64,000 nt of DNA from Syngnathus acus (taxonomy: Eukaryota > Chordata > Actinopteri > Syngnathiformes > Syngnathidae), in the NCBI RefSeq assembly GCF_901709675.1, contig NC_051106.1, positions 5,714,001 to 5,778,000 of the forward strand, given 5' to 3'. Shown here piece by piece: positions 1-34,263 of the stretch. The translations under genes were made by a program, and so were the position numbers. Each line of letters opens with the position of its first letter. Position 1 is the stretch's first letter. A model generated the notes under the pieces. That model did not search any database. It was not told where the DNA came from and saw only the letters and a list, made by a program, of their open reading frames with translations.

Positions 1-1314
1 CTACACGACAACTAATAGCCTGCCTTGTTGATATGGCAACGGACCAAACACCTCGAGGATGAACTAGAAGACAGATTGTGGACCGGGCCCTTCTCTGGTC
101 CAACATCTGTGACTGTTGACCTCACAAATGTTCCTTCTGGAAGACTGGACAAAACCACATTGAGTGGAAAGTCTTTGCAGAAGAGTGGAATTTGCTGTCC
201 CAATATTTTTGATTAATGAATTAATAGTCCTCAAAAGTGACAGGCAATTACACCAGTTTGACACCAAGAAAGTATAACACAGGAATAATACTGTTCTTGC
301 TTCTTTCTGTCATCTCCCGCTGTGTCACCTCTGACTGACACCCAAAATGAGGAAATTATGCATATCATCATCCACCATGTGGTTTTTTTTCCAACCCAAA
401 ATGCGTCATGGCCGTCACAGGATAGCAATCGGCGCCGACTTGTATGCATAATATCTATTCATTCCATTAGAGTGTGACAGTTAAGGTATGAATTATAGAT
501 AAGAAAGTTGCATTGGTTGTACAATAAGCATTATTTGAAAGTCCATTTGTGATTTATACCCGAGATTTGAAACGCTAAGTAAAGCGTCCCATGCTTGCGC
601 TTTAAATCCTAGCAGGGCACAGCAATCTCTCTGGGATTATAGCCTATTAATGTAGCGAATAACATTCATCGTCTGGCATGCGTTCAACAACATAAAAGTC
701 TTTTGTATTGATCCATTTTAGACAAACCCGCTGCCAAATTGAAAGGACATTTTTTTTTTTTTTTTTTTTTTTAAGTCGCCTTTTTTTTTTTTAATTCAAC
801 TTCCCATCAGCGACACAGGATCAGTTTTACTCACAGACCAGTTCCTCTTTTGTTGTTGAGATTTACATGATTGTGACAATTGTGAGTTGTGAAATTGGGG
901 GACTATTATTCATCATAATATATTTGAAGTCAAAACTTAATACTGTTTTATAAGCAAGCATTCAAAACGCACACTCGCACTGTGCCAAGTGTCGTCTATT
1001 CCAGTGTGACGGACAGCGTTCTAATTGGGTATCTGCTTCAACGCCATCGATTTATTTGCTTTGGCCACGAGTGAGAAAGGAAGTGCTGTAATCTATTTAC
1101 GAGAACATGCACCCATTGTGGCTTTAATCAACAATGAACTCAAGTCATTGACGACCATAAAGCTCACCTGAAAACACTATCAGTGAACGCTCAGTCTACA
1201 TTCCACTGTTTGTTTGACGGAAGGAAGGAAGGAAGGAAGGAAGGAAGGAATAAAGGAAAGGAGGAAGGAAAGTAAAGAATAGCATGTATTTTACATGGGG
1301 AAGAAGTGACTCAC
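1..1314. other. mboat2 intron sequence at the left edge, no exon seen
   Basis: This is the intron following mboat2 coding exon 2. I looked for the next MBOAT2 exon and did not find one; it must lie left of the window. The stretch holds two poly-T runs (750-772 and 781-792) and a GAAG microsatellite (1219-1262). Nothing else is recognisable. Confidence 0.6.
1219..1262. repeat. (GAAG)n microsatellite
   Basis: Seven to eight uninterrupted GGAA units are followed by imperfect ones. It lies 50 bp past the exon 2 donor of mboat2 on the transcribed strand, where it reads as (TTCC)n. Confidence 0.9.
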
Positions 1315-4201
1315 CAGCCAAAGCAGAAGAGAGCCAAATAGAAGCCCAGTAGAGTGGCCACCACATGTCTGACGAAGGGACTGGTCTTACTGGGGTGGAG
1401 GTAGAGACGGAACCACACGGCCATGAGCAGCGCAAACAACTGGCCTGCCACAAAATTAACCTGCACGGAAAAAAGCACCATCGTTAGACAATATAACCAC
1501 ATGTACATTTGCGGCAACTTGGATCTTAGTTTCTCGAGACACCACAACACGGCATCCATTATCTATGCTTCTTGCATGATTTATGAGCGAGTCGGTGAGA
1601 CAGATATAGCCTCAAATGCATACATCAGGAGCTCAAAGTGCATGGGAAAGTGAAAGCAGGGGCGATCGTGACCTGACAAGTGGACAGACTTTTGGCCTCA
1701 AGGTCCTGGACTACATAAAAATAATCAAAGGTATATGCTTATTTTATTGTGTACTGTATAATTAATGTTGTTGTGAAAATCAAAAATAATATTAATGGAC
1801 TATAACAACTTTTCTGTTGGTGCTGATCAAATATTTGTTATCATGCTTGTCATATGATCTCCAGGTTTTCAGCTCAGTTTCATTATCATTTAATTGCTGA
1901 CCCCTGCAGTAGACCAAACCGGGATTGATTAATTTATTGATTATGGGTTGTTCCTTACGACCGTGTCGATTCTGTGCTCACCAGTTTAGCAGGTGGCAAT
2001 TGTCGACTGTTGTCATATGGCACTAGGAGGTATTTGAAAGACAAGAGGAACCAAGCAAGAGGATTAAAACTAAAAGGCTTTTTTGCGATTGTATTTGCAT
2101 AAAGCAAAGTCCGACAATAAAACAGTAGGTTCCGTATTTCCATTCTATTTGCTAGTGGATACAATTCATAGGCAGCCGGAAGTTAATAAGAGGTTAGTGC
2201 ATATTGACTGGCAGCTACCTTCCATCATTCAGCCCAAAATAGACCCTGCTTCACCTCTCGGGGCTAAAAATAAAACCAGGCCTCGGTAATAAACAAATCC
2301 CATCAAGTGACCCTTTGAGCATCCTCCTCCTCTGCTGCGAGCTCCACAGTGGGTGTGTTTCGCAAACACACAGCTTTGAAACTCATTTCACGCTTTGATG
2401 ACTACACGCTGATCTTTTCCAGAGGATCTCACAGCTGGCTGGTCCAACAGAAAGCCGGCGACTGGCTGGCCGGAATATTCATCGTTGGATCACAGGCCCT
2501 CGTCACACCGGGTGGGCGTCAAATAGTTTAACGTTAGCATGAAGACGAAACAAATAGTTTGGCAATGTGTACATTTTTCCACAGAGCTAAAAGTTTACAC
2601 AATAAATCAAACAGGAACAGTTTGCACAAGTGGGTGTTTCCTTAGAAAGTGCGTGAAGGGCTTAGAAGACAAAAAAGATGAATGTTGAGGAACTTGAACT
2701 TGTGAGTGTGAAGTCAGAGCTCCTCCCTGGGTCGTGGCATATTGCACTGAAAGAAAGGAATCTGGTGTGGTGGATTGGGAGGGGTGCGAGGGAACAACTG
2801 TATTGTTCAAAGTAGAAGTGAAGTTGAGTGCAGTGGAACTCGAAGTCAAAGTTCAGAATGTGTTTTGATTTTTTTTTTTAAATATATCTATATAAATATC
2901 TACATATATCTATAATGTAAAATAATAAAATAAAATAAAAATGTATTATTATAATTATTATTTAAATACTTCAATAATAAATAAAGTATATTAAATGAAA
3001 TATAATAAATGAAATATAATAAATAAGAAATATTAAATAATGGAAATAAGAAATAATCTGATCATTCAATGGTAGAAAATAGGTCAGGACGTCAACTACA
3101 AGAATCATTAAGCCTGAGTCAGCTTTTTTCGTTATTTGAACCTGCAACTGTTGTTTTTTTTTTCTGTATGTCTGTTTTTCTGTCAGTGAAACCTGTTAAT
3201 GTTTAATTGTAGACAACGTTTTACACTAAACCATGGCATAATCCTACTTCATGTTCTTTCCACTTTTGTGAATCAGCTGCAGGTGGCTCTACGACCAACG
3301 CAACTCAAGACCAATCACAACATTTCACGTCAAACGCAGTAACAAACAATGCGTTTTGTTAAAAAGGCAACACGGAAGGCATTCGAGTGCGTCCATCAGC
3401 ACGCTTGTCTTGTACGTTAGTGAATAAACATTTTGTAAGCTTCTGCGCGAGGGTACAACATTTCTTCATTCATAATACATGGATCCCTTTTTTCATTATT
3501 GATCCGCTGAAAACATACCCTGGGGTTCGATGCTCGCACTGTTTCAGATGGAACGCTTCGACAATGGCGCCGCGGGGAGGTTTGTAAGGCGTTCAGAAAT
3601 GGGAACACAGATTGAGAGAGATCTTTACTTTAGAGACCGGCTGATTTGATCTGAGTCTGGATATTAGTAGGCCAGACGGCCTCGACGGCCATTCCATCTA
3701 TTATCTATCTTAACAAAACAAAACAAAAAAACTGTGAATGGCATTTGTTGGGCGACAGGGCATCCATTCAACGGCTGTTCAAAACTCACCTAACCTGAAA
3801 AGCAAAACTCAAAGCAAGCACAAAAAAGGACTTGAGGTTGGGTCAAATTTAGTAAATGGTTCTGCAGTGATTGCAGACTATTGAATTGAGCTCTTAGCTA
3901 CAGCTGAGTGACAATTTTAAATGCCTTACCCTTTCAGATTGTTTTTGTCTTCTGAAATGTCGCAAATGGACTTAAGGCTTAGAAACTTGCGTGACACACT
4001 TCAATGAATATTTCTTGTCACTGTAAACTTAGGACAGTTCTCTTAAATAAGGCAATGTATGAGAAACGAATCTCTTGCAGTCGTTAAAAATCCCTTCATC
4101 ACATTCCCCCTTGTCACTGTTGTCCCTGTTTTTACCGCCTTATAAGAGACCCTACGGTATTAATTAACCAGGCTCTCAACCGCAGTGACTGCCTATTTAC
4201 A

Positions 4202-4241
<40 letters not shown>

Positions 4242-7200
4242 TGTGTCACGATCCACCGAAGTTATTCAAGTACGGCACTGGAGCGAACAAGCAACAGGAC
4301 ATCTGTCATTTTTATGCATATCCAAAACACACACGTTGGAAAAAGCTAGACACGATGTTTTGATAGGTGGCAGGCGCCAGTTAGCGATTAGCATTTAAGG
4401 CCAATAAGCTCTCAGGCAGTTCCTCCTGGCAGAGGCGGTGCAGCGCTGTGCAACATTTAGCCTCATACACTGGCAGAGGGAGTGGGAGGAGGAAGTCAGA
4501 GCCGGTGCAAGTATGAGCGAGATAAGCCAGCTTCCTGAAGCTCCTTGCTGATTCAAATACAGAGTGTGTGTGCGTGTATATAAATATATATGGAGAGCAT
4601 GTGTGAGAGAAACACAAGGCTCCTCCAGGCATCTGTGTCCACACTTCGTCGAAAGTCTCCCATGCTCACTTGTCATTTTTAACTTCTTCTTCCCACTCTC
4701 CTCCCTCGGCGAGGCTTTTTATGGTCAGGTGAGAAGTACTATGATGTTTTCCTTGGGAGGGTCAAGGGTATCTTCATTGCACCTCACTCCTCCATCAGGG
4801 AGCCCAAATGCAGAAGAGTGTGTGGCTGGCTATGTTTCCTTTGCTTCAGCTGTTGCCCTCAATGACTTGGGCAGGTTTCCAGCAATGCCTCCACCCTGCC
4901 GGGAGGGGATCAAGGCCGGCGCATAAACTTAGCTAAGGGGTCGTTTCTATAACGTAGTAGTTTGCAATGAAAACAACAATGTTGTTTATGTGACACCATT
5001 TTAAAGACTGATTTTTTTTTTTTCTTCTTGAACTGTGATACCCGGTTGACTTTCGGTCCAAGCTGTCCTGGTGTGCTTCTCAAAGAAAACAAAAGCCGCA
5101 ACAAAGCCAAAGTAAATATCCAAACGCACAAAGTTATCCTACGATGCTGGTCGAGCGAGATACACTGACAGCTGGCGTCATGCAGCATGACAGATGTCCT
5201 AAATTTGGACATCAGCCAAATTTTTAAGAGCTTAAAGGTGAATGCAGAGCTTCTACTGTTCTTCACTTCTAAAACAACAAAGACAGACAAAAGGGTTTTT
5301 ACGTTTTCTTCTGCCAGGAGTGTAGATTCTGCAACCAGCAGATGCCTACTCCGCACATTCCTCAAATGCTAAAGCTGTATGAAGATTCCAAAAAAAGAAG
5401 TTTATAAGACAAGCAATTGCTGTGCATACCACTCATATTATTTAGTGTTGATTGTGCAACATAATAATAATAATAATAATAATAATAATATCAGCAGTCA
5501 GCCCCGCAGCATTCCATTAGCAAGACCTGAGTGGGAAGAAATCAATTGCCGTTATAAGACTCCCCAGAGGGCAGCCAATTAAATTCAAAGGAGAGCTGAG
5601 CAGAACTTTGACTGGACTCTAGGGCTTTAAAACAAAATCAGGAGTCCCAAGTCAGGTACTTTTGGGACAAGAGCAAGAACAGAGTGCTTAAAGCCATGTT
5701 TTCCCATGTGGGGCGAAAAAAAAAAAAAAAAAAACAAGATGTGAATCCGTTATGTAAATTAAATTCTTGAGTCAATACAGAACAACTTAATCCAGTGGCC
5801 TGAACTAAACTTCATACAGTGACTCGTTTAAGAAGACACTGAACGCCGCTCAGCCTGAAATATGTCATGGAGGAAATGTACCTCACGAACAAGATTAAAC
5901 TCTCCAAGTTCCCGTCTAGCCATTAGCCAAAGCTGTCTCTCCTGTCAGAAAACAGGGGAAATATTAATATCAGTGCCACCAAGATCCACTCTCCCCATTA
6001 GACCGAGCTGATCCAATGATAGGCCATCCAAGATCTTGCAAGTCCAGACTAGAAATATGATCATTTGAAACTCAACCCCGCTGTTGTCAGTGTGGAGTTT
6101 AGTCTGCCGTAACTGCATCAAAGGTCATGCGAGAAAACCACTTCAAGGATGCAAGTTTGTTCAATTACCAGAAGCCTGGCCCGCATATGTGGACCACCAT
6201 CATTCTTCAATTGGAGGGAGCACGACCCCTTCACTGCAGTGATGACCAATTCAAAATATTACTCATACAAATACGATTGCATTGACTGCTTTTCACCGAT
6301 TAAACGCTCTTAACCAACAGTATAAAACAGCGATGGAAAAGAACAGGAAAGAAAATGGTGCTCTCCAAACTATGTGGGCAGGGTGGCCTGGTAGAAAAGG
6401 CAACGGACACAAAACACGGCTTGTTGTAACGTGACAAAAGATGACTATTGTGCAACATGTCACAGAAACAGATGACTTGCACAGTTGGTTAGCGGGCAAT
6501 GAGTGCACAGAGAAATAGTGTTGACACCTACACAATTAGATTGATGCACATCATGACAGGGTTGCAAGATGCGAAACTTACGAGGCTTAGGGATTTTTCG
6601 GTTGAAAGCCGCAACACAAGCTCTGACTCTAAAAAGAACCGGTTGCTTGCTTAAAAATACTCCAGTGAAAGCAAAGTGTGCTTTTGTGGACATGGGCGGA
6701 AATCCACAGAGGAAGAAGCGGATGCGTAAGCGGTAAAATGTCAAGGATTCTTCTGGAATCAACACTGTCAGGTCAATATCTTCAAGCGCAGGACCGGTGA
6801 GTCAGTCAAGGTTTATGATGGGTGGATGAAGACAGGCCAATGTCCGACGACATTACGAGTCTTTCGGAATGAGGTTCCGTCACATTGAGCGTATCATTCA
6901 TGAGCTTGCACTTGAGGCTTTATTTAAAGTGAGAGGAATGGCATCGTACTCCTATAAAAAGGGAGAGGTGGCAGAGGAGCTAGGGTGAGGAAGAGGTGCA
7001 CATTTCACACTCCCATTATAGCTCCGAAGCCTGTCTGCCATGGGAATTGCGCAACTTACACTGAGATACAATCACAACAATGGGTGGACCACCACCATGC
7101 AGATGCTAACTGGTAGCCTGCATGCTTAGGATGTTTTCCATTGTATGCAAATATTAAACAAGCCTTGGTTTTATGTTTTGGTTGACAGTAACCTTCAGAT

Positions 7201-7989
7201 GAACAGACCCCCCCTCTCGCTCTACCAATGCATTCGTATCTCAAGTTTGCACGTTTATATAATATCTCAAATCAAAGCAAACAATCAGCTAATAGACGGG
7301 GGGGGGGGGGGGGGGGGGGGAATCTTAACTCGGGTCACTCGTACCTCAAGGCGCCGCTGTAGGACCACACTGCATAAAATCACGGCACGTCTAATGTCAA
7401 AACGAGACATGCTGACAAATATAAACTATTTAGTATTCATATATATTTATCAAAACGTAGCCTCGGGTTTGATTTTTAGAAAAATCTGACCACATTTGTT
7501 CCAGTGTCATCTTTTCAGCAATTGCAACTGGACACGTAAACCGGTGGCCTTAAGTGAATATGTAAATGAGATGTAACTAGTTAATCCAGAATATGAACGC
7601 ATCAATAGAGCGTGATGACGGACGGACTACTCAAAAAGGCTATGTGGAAGAGACAAAAGGTATTATTAATGTAGTTGCAAGCAAGCTAACGTCGTCAGTG
7701 ATGGGATGTTCAAGCTCAAAATGTTGACCGGTGCTCCTCGGATAAATCCGACGTTTTTAATCTGGTTTTTGCACACATTGGGCAGTGGTTAGCGATGCGC
7801 ATCATTCTGCTAGCCTTGTGTGCACACATAGCTAGCGAGCCTCGGCGTCATGTGCAGTCTGGGCTGCATTTTTCCACCCAAAGCCCGAACTACTGTGAGT
7901 CGTACCTGGTCGAGAGGGAGGTTGATAATGTCGCTGATGGGTTGCAGCAGAGTGGATCCGGTGCACGATGCCGTGCTTTGGGTAGCCAT
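1315..7989 (-). CDS. mboat2: MBOAT2 lysophospholipid acyltransferase, 5' part (coding exons 1-2)
   Basis: This gene encodes a membrane-bound O-acyltransferase of the endoplasmic reticulum that re-acylates lysophospholipids, mainly lysophosphatidylethanolamine, in the Lands cycle. Coding exons read on the minus strand are 7906-7989 (28 residues beginning MATQSTASCTGSTLLQP and ending LPLDQ, donor GTACGA) and 1315-1460 (VNFVAGQLFALL through LFCFGW, donor GTGAGT, phase 2). The joined peptide follows human MBOAT2 closely, including QVNFV, the WFR.YLH motif and RHVVATLLG. Exon 2 contributes the first hydrophobic membrane segments. The two exons are separated by 6.4 kb. All later exons, including the catalytic Asn and His region, are left of the window, so the gene is partial here. 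The start was chosen because it gives the family N-terminus and lies just inside a GC-rich leader. The identification is from remembered family sequence; MBOAT1 is a less likely match. Confidence 0.93.
2870..3055. repeat. AT-rich low-complexity region
   Basis: A stretch of nearly pure A/T with short repeated TAAATAAAATA-type words. No coding or regulatory signal is visible in it. Confidence 0.85.
4205..4237. repeat. poly-T run (about 33 nt)
   Basis: An uninterrupted T homopolymer inside mboat2 intron 1. It could be the poly-A tail of an old minus-strand retroelement, but no element body is recognisable beside it. Confidence 0.85.
5462..5491. repeat. (AAT)n microsatellite
   Basis: About ten perfect AAT units inside mboat2 intron 1. 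Confidence 0.9.
7298..7320. repeat. poly-G run of 23
   Basis: An uninterrupted run of 23 G residues about 600 bp from the mboat2 start codon. It reads as poly-C on the transcribed strand. The exact length in an assembly is prone to error. Confidence 0.9.
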
Positions 7990-8700
7990 GCTTGGATGGT
8001 GGACGTATAAATCCTTTCTCTCCTTCGTTCCCAACTCCCCCTCGGGTGTGTTTCGCCTCCCTCGGCTGCCGCGATGATAAATAAACCGCCACAGCCGCTG
8101 CCGCCGCCGGTGCTGCTGCTGCCGCTGCGTCTGGCTGGGCGGTTGTCATCCAGGGCGCACATCCAGACAAAGAAGAAAAGAGTAAAACGGGAGCGACACC
8201 ACAATCACCGTGTCTTTCGTCTCAACAATGACAAAAAGTCGTTTCAACGCGTTTGCTTTGTCATTTTACCTCGTAGTATTTCTTTTATTCATTTGGTTGT
8301 GGAATTAGCCAAACGTGATACAACCAGAATTCGTGGGGAGTTAAACAACTCTAAAGCACTTTTAACACCGCATTTATCGCATAATGACAGCCTGTTAGAT
8401 AATAAATACGACTGTGGTATAATTGGGGGTGAAATCTCTTGCTAGTGCGTATCTTTGGCATCAGTAAAACTGGGAGAGAGGAGGTGGGAAAGCTTCCAGT
8501 GGTTTGGCGAAAGTGAAATCTCAACAGCCAATCACGGCAAAGAAAAGAAGCAAGTGCGCTTGAGTTACAGGCTTCGGGGCAAATTGGGATCCTCTCAAAA
8601 ATCTGGTAGAACCGCCCACATTTCTCGCGTTCTTCGGGAAGTGTGACGTAAAAATGGGCTGGGTCCCTTACATCTGGACCAGCTGTACGGCACCTTTCAG
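7990..8700 (-). promoter_or_regulatory. mboat2: mboat2 5' UTR and promoter region
   Basis: The sequence upstream of the mboat2 start is GC-rich, with GCC/GCT-type triplets at about 8089-8135 that form the leader. It then gives way to a segment with a CCAAT element on the plus strand (8528-8532) and a TGACGTAA half-CRE near 8644. No TATA box stands out. The transcription start cannot be fixed without RNA data. Confidence 0.55.
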
Positions 8701-11030
8701 TGACTAAGAAAATCCTTTAATATTATTAGATCAAAATAAAGAACGTAAGTGACTTGTGCACTCATGTATTTAAATCAAGTAGTTTTGATTTTATTATTTT
8801 ATTATTATTTCTATTGTTATTATTTTTATTGTTATTATTATTATTATTTATTATTAATTATAATAATAATTATTATTATTATTGTCATCGTGTTGTGAGT
8901 TGTCTGACACCACCTAACGGTAAGTTGAAATGAAGTTTACATAATTTGATTGAGGGCTATTGTAATTCTTCATTGCTGCCGGTTGAGGGCAGCATGTGCA
9001 TAGGAATGGGCATTATAACGTTAAAGTGGAAGCCACAGATCTGGATGACTGCTGAAATAGAATTAAATACAATTGAATGAAATTTTAAACTTGAATAAAA
9101 TAAATAAAATGTTAGACAACCAGCGAGGTTAATTAACATACAAAAAAATAAATATAGTCTTTCTATTTACTCAGTGTTGCTCATTCATTACATGTCATAC
9201 TTCAGATAATTCTAATACACAGCATAGGATGCGTGATAAAAGCACTTTGGAGCTATTTAACTTACCATAGCTATCCACAAACTTAGTCTTACTTTTTTTT
9301 CAGGAACAAACATGATTAACAGGCTTTAAATAAAGCAGTGTATCAGTCACATGGCTCCTTGGTTCTGTAATGCCTCTCACCTGCAAAGTGGAAAAGAGGA
9401 TGGAAGGAAGCTGTCAGGAGATAATAAAGTGCAGGACACTTGATATACTTGCACTCACTGGAGTCAAGCCTAGAGTGGACTCATCATTAATGGAACAGAA
9501 CAGGCACCTTGCTTTAAAAGCCTTACAATCAATGACCATTTACACATTGAGCCACTTTAATCACGTTTCCCAGAAGCAACAACATGGCACTCTTTTGATT
9601 ATTTTATTCCAGTTTAATTTCCCATTTACATACAGAGTCAATCATGACAACAGATGTTATTTTTACACTCACACTAAAGTCCAGCTGTGTTACCCACAGT
9701 CTCTTTACATTTAAATAACACACCTATGTACACATGTATAGATTACATCCTGTTTCCAGTGAGTTAATTATAATAGTCAGAATAAACACCATGAATATTA
9801 GCTGCAATTTTCCTAGACACTCAACAAGGCTCGGCTTTAAATGCCTTCTCCTACATCAGAACGTTGACTTTTGTATACACACAGTTGCTCTGCAACACAT
9901 TTTAATTACATTGAATGCTTGTGTTAATATGGGAAAGAAAACACTGTACAAATGGAGGGAGGAGGATGTTAGTTGCTGGAAAAAGCCACTAGTTTGACAT
10001 GTCTAAAACACACACATACATACATTCTACTGGCGTCAATGGCGCTTATGCGTGCATTTTTCTTGTGTGGGCCAATCGAAATGTCAACGCACAAAGAAAA
10101 GTCTACGTAAAGGCAGAATGGTAACATGTCATGAATGAGCGCATACATACAGGTACATTCAGAAATATTCTTATTCTGGCCAAATTCGGAGTATCTGTAA
10201 ATGATACAAAAAAACAAAGTTGTGTTATATATTACAGTAATGAACATTTTTGGTGTTTCTTTTCTGCATTTTGAAAATTAGTCCGACATTGAGTAGAATT
10301 TTGCAGCATTCTAAAGGATCTTTGTAATTTCTAGCAAAATCTATACGGAATCATGTTTAATTATGCAAACAATACATTTACATTTGGTTAATTACGTAGT
10401 GAACAAAATAACTTTTTCCCATATTTCAACATTTTCTTGTCTCTTTGCCATCCAAAAGTATTCTCTATGCATTGACCAAATAAGAACGCACTTAAACTCA
10501 AAATGGGGCCAGATATGAATCATTTCTATTTTTACATTTACCTAGCTGCTTAATAAGGCAGATGACAGGTGGAGCACACGCACATATATTACTAATATAA
10601 AGCCTCATCATCTGACGAATAAATAAAGTGTTGTTGTTCACTTTTCATTATAAGGCAGAGCAAGCGTGACACAATTGTTTTTTTTCCCCTCTCCCAAAAT
10701 GGTACGAGTGGGAAACCTCCTGCCATCGTTGGGCATGTTTGTAAAGTGGCATGGTGACGCCAACCTCTTCTCTAAATGGATTTTGATTTGCTCGTGTACA
10801 GTGAAGGCCTGCTGACTGGAGGAGGAGGAGGAGCAGGAGGAATTGAGTGGTGCACAACCTTCCATCATGTGTGACGGCGCGGCAAGGGAAAGTGCATTTA
10901 TTGTGAGATGTCCTTCACTACAATCATTTCAATTGTGTTCCAGTCACAAACAGCAAGAGGTTCAAAAACACATAGAATGTCATCACGGTCACCAAGACTT
11001 GGACTTGCTGACCTCCCCTGCAGTGACATT
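8700..11030. other. intergenic DNA and probable asap2 3' UTR
   Basis: The stretch between the mboat2 promoter and the asap2 stop codon holds no exon I can recognise. The part next to 11030 must include the asap2 3' UTR. A minus-strand AATAAA at about 9603-9608 is one possible poly(A) signal, but the site is not certain. An ATT-rich low-complexity block occupies 8785-8885. Confidence 0.55.
8785..8885. repeat. (TTA)n-type low-complexity block
   Basis: Imperfect TTATTATTTTTATTG words over about 100 bp, partly self-complementary (TTATTAATTATAATAA). Confidence 0.85.
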
Positions 11031-32458
<21,428 letters not shown>

Positions 32459-33000
32459 AATTAAAACTCCCTTTACTGTCTGATAAACAGCAGAATACGA
32501 GCTCTTATCCCCGATGCCTTCTTCTCGGTGTTGGTTTGTAAAAGTTCAAAGAAGCGGTCGTAGTGTCCTTGACGATCCCGGCTGACAGTGAACCATGTCT
32601 GGGTAGATCTCAGACAACACTCGGTCCCCGACACAGTGCTCCGCGGTGATGGATCGTTTTCTTAACCTCGAGTTGCTTTTCAGTGAAGTATTGCCAGTCC
32701 ATTCAGGTTAAATAGTTGTCCCTCGGTTCGATACAGACACCAAAGTTCTCTCCGTGGAGTCTATTGTCCTCCGTTGTATTCAAACGTGGGACGAGGTGGA
32801 AGGGCTCACTGTGGCGAGCCGGGGGGAACAACAATAAAACGGTTTCATCCGGAGCGCATGAAATCCACAAAGGTAGAGGAGGGATTCAATGTACCGGCAG
32901 CAGCCAATAAGAAACGACGGCTGGTAAAGGAAAGCCAATCAAAACTAAGCAAGGGCGTGACCTTTTGCTACCTTCAAACTCAATTTAAACAGTTGTAATT
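32459..33000 (-). promoter_or_regulatory. asap2: asap2 5' UTR and promoter region
   Basis: The sequence upstream of the asap2 start is CpG-containing and carries two plus-strand CCAAT elements (32904-32908 and 32935-32939) about 450-480 bp from the start codon. It then turns AT-rich beyond 33000. No TATA box is evident. The transcription start cannot be placed from sequence. Confidence 0.55.
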
Positions 33001-33246
33001 ATAACGACTTTGAACAAATCCCCTGGACACGATTAAAAGGAAACTCGACTGAGCAAGATCTAAGATTTTATTGTGGATTTTTATTCTGTTTGTTCACGAC
33101 TATGGTTTTTTTTTTCGTGTCCACATTTTAAAAATTCCTGTCTTTGTTTTAGTTGTTTGTTCAGGAAATATTTTCTAGTACTCCATGAATGCAGCGTATG
33201 CTAAAATGTTACAAATTTCACCAGTGTTTTTCCTTTAAAATAATTT

Positions 33247-33325
33247 GATGAATGAATGAATGAATGAATGAATGAATGAGATATTGCATGATTTACTTTA
33301 TTTATCCCATGAGGGAAATTAAGTT
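33247..33325 (-). mobile_element. LINE 3'-end fragment with tetranucleotide tail
   Basis: Read on the minus strand it gives AATTTCCCTCATGGGATAAA, then TAAAGTAAATCATGC, then a (TTCA)n tail at 33247-33280. A 3' end of the form 'aatttccctc.. gggataaataaagt' followed by a short tandem tail is typical of teleost LINE retrotransposons. Only the extreme 3' end is recognisable. Confidence 0.65.
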
Positions 33326-34183
33326 TATGCATCACTAGACACAAAAACACTACGATTTTATTTCATTGTAATGCACACGTCTGTAAACAGTGAAGAACTG
33401 GATGAGCAGGATCTCCGCTGATCTGGTAATTAAGGCATTACTCATTGTGTGCTTTTTTTTTTGCTTTGAACAAAGTAGTGTTTCAGAAGAGCATTGCGTA
33501 CAGCTGATCACTGTTTACTAGAATTATTTTCTTCTCCCAGAGTAGCATGGATTTTCCCTGGGTTTTGGATTAAAAGTTGTTTCCAATTCCAACCCAAGGC
33601 AGGGAAATTGGTTTATATATAGTATCAGCCAAGCCAGACTTCAAATCACAAAGTGGGCAGTGTTAACACATTCTTGCATTTCTGCAGCGTCTCCTAGAAA
33701 GCTGCTAAATGAAGCAGCTCAAGATTTGGCCTGAATGTCTAGCATGAAGGCCTCAAATGCCTTATGAAATTAAAAAGCAGACAAACATCTGCTACCTAGA
33801 TTCACTGTAGCTCAGCACAACCTGCAGCTTTCCACCTGTCTACACTTCTGAACCAATGGCCTGAATTCAGCATACATGTATTCATTTGCATGATGTAAAT
33901 TCAATTACTTCTTTCATTTGTGGGTATTGGAATGTGACATGGACCGCAAAGCGCTGTCTTGTAAACCGAACCAAACCACAACATGCGTTCTTCATCAGGC
34001 AAAGTCCACCCAGTGCAGTTTAACCTTAACTCAATGACACAAAGTACCGGTACAACCTGTTCAGAATATGCACACAGCGTGCATGACATTCTTGACTTTT
34101 AACACACCCACCTTTTCACGAGGTACACGCAGTCTCAGTTAAACTATAGTACTGTTGTCTATAAGGAAGGTTTTACACATCAA

Positions 34184-34200
34184 GCGCGCCCTCTGGTGGA
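34184..34200 (-). promoter_or_regulatory. CTCF-like motif
   Basis: The minus strand reads TCCACCAGAGGGCGCGC, a full match to the core CTCF consensus CCASYAGRKGGCR. It lies about 510 bp past the itgb1bp1 stop codon. Confidence 0.5.
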
Positions 34201-34257
34201 TATTTGAACTATAACAAAGAAGAGAGGGGGCACTCAAAATTGAAAAGGTTTCAGTCA

Positions 34258-34263
34258 TTTAAT
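34258..34263 (-). terminator. itgb1bp1: possible itgb1bp1 poly(A) signal (ATTAAA)
   Basis: The minus strand carries the variant signal ATTAAA about 450 bp past the itgb1bp1 stop. No AATAAA is seen closer on this strand. The assignment is tentative. Confidence 0.35.

Larger units (their letters stand above)
1461..7905. other. mboat2: mboat2 intron 1 (6.4 kb)
   Basis: This intron separates mboat2 coding exons 1 and 2 and holds no recognisable exon. It contains AT-rich low-complexity DNA (2870-3055), homopolymer runs, an AAT microsatellite, a 23-nt poly-G run and scattered short open frames that show no family resemblance. The part at 5820-6250 is free of simple repeats and of mixed composition; it could hold regulatory DNA, but I cannot show that. 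Confidence 0.7.
33001..34250. other. intergenic stretch between asap2 promoter and itgb1bp1 3' end
   Basis: No exon is recognisable. It contains the LINE-tail fragment with its tetranucleotide repeat and a CTCF-like motif near its right end. Confidence 0.6.

Noticed and set aside
4564-4926. 120-codon plus-strand open frame in mboat2 intron 1
   Set aside because: Low-complexity start, no domain, no splice or promoter context.
4910-5365. 151-codon minus-strand open frame in mboat2 intron 1
   Set aside because: Its translation includes a Lys run from a homopolymer and shows no recognisable domain; likely chance or an unrecognisable repeat remnant.
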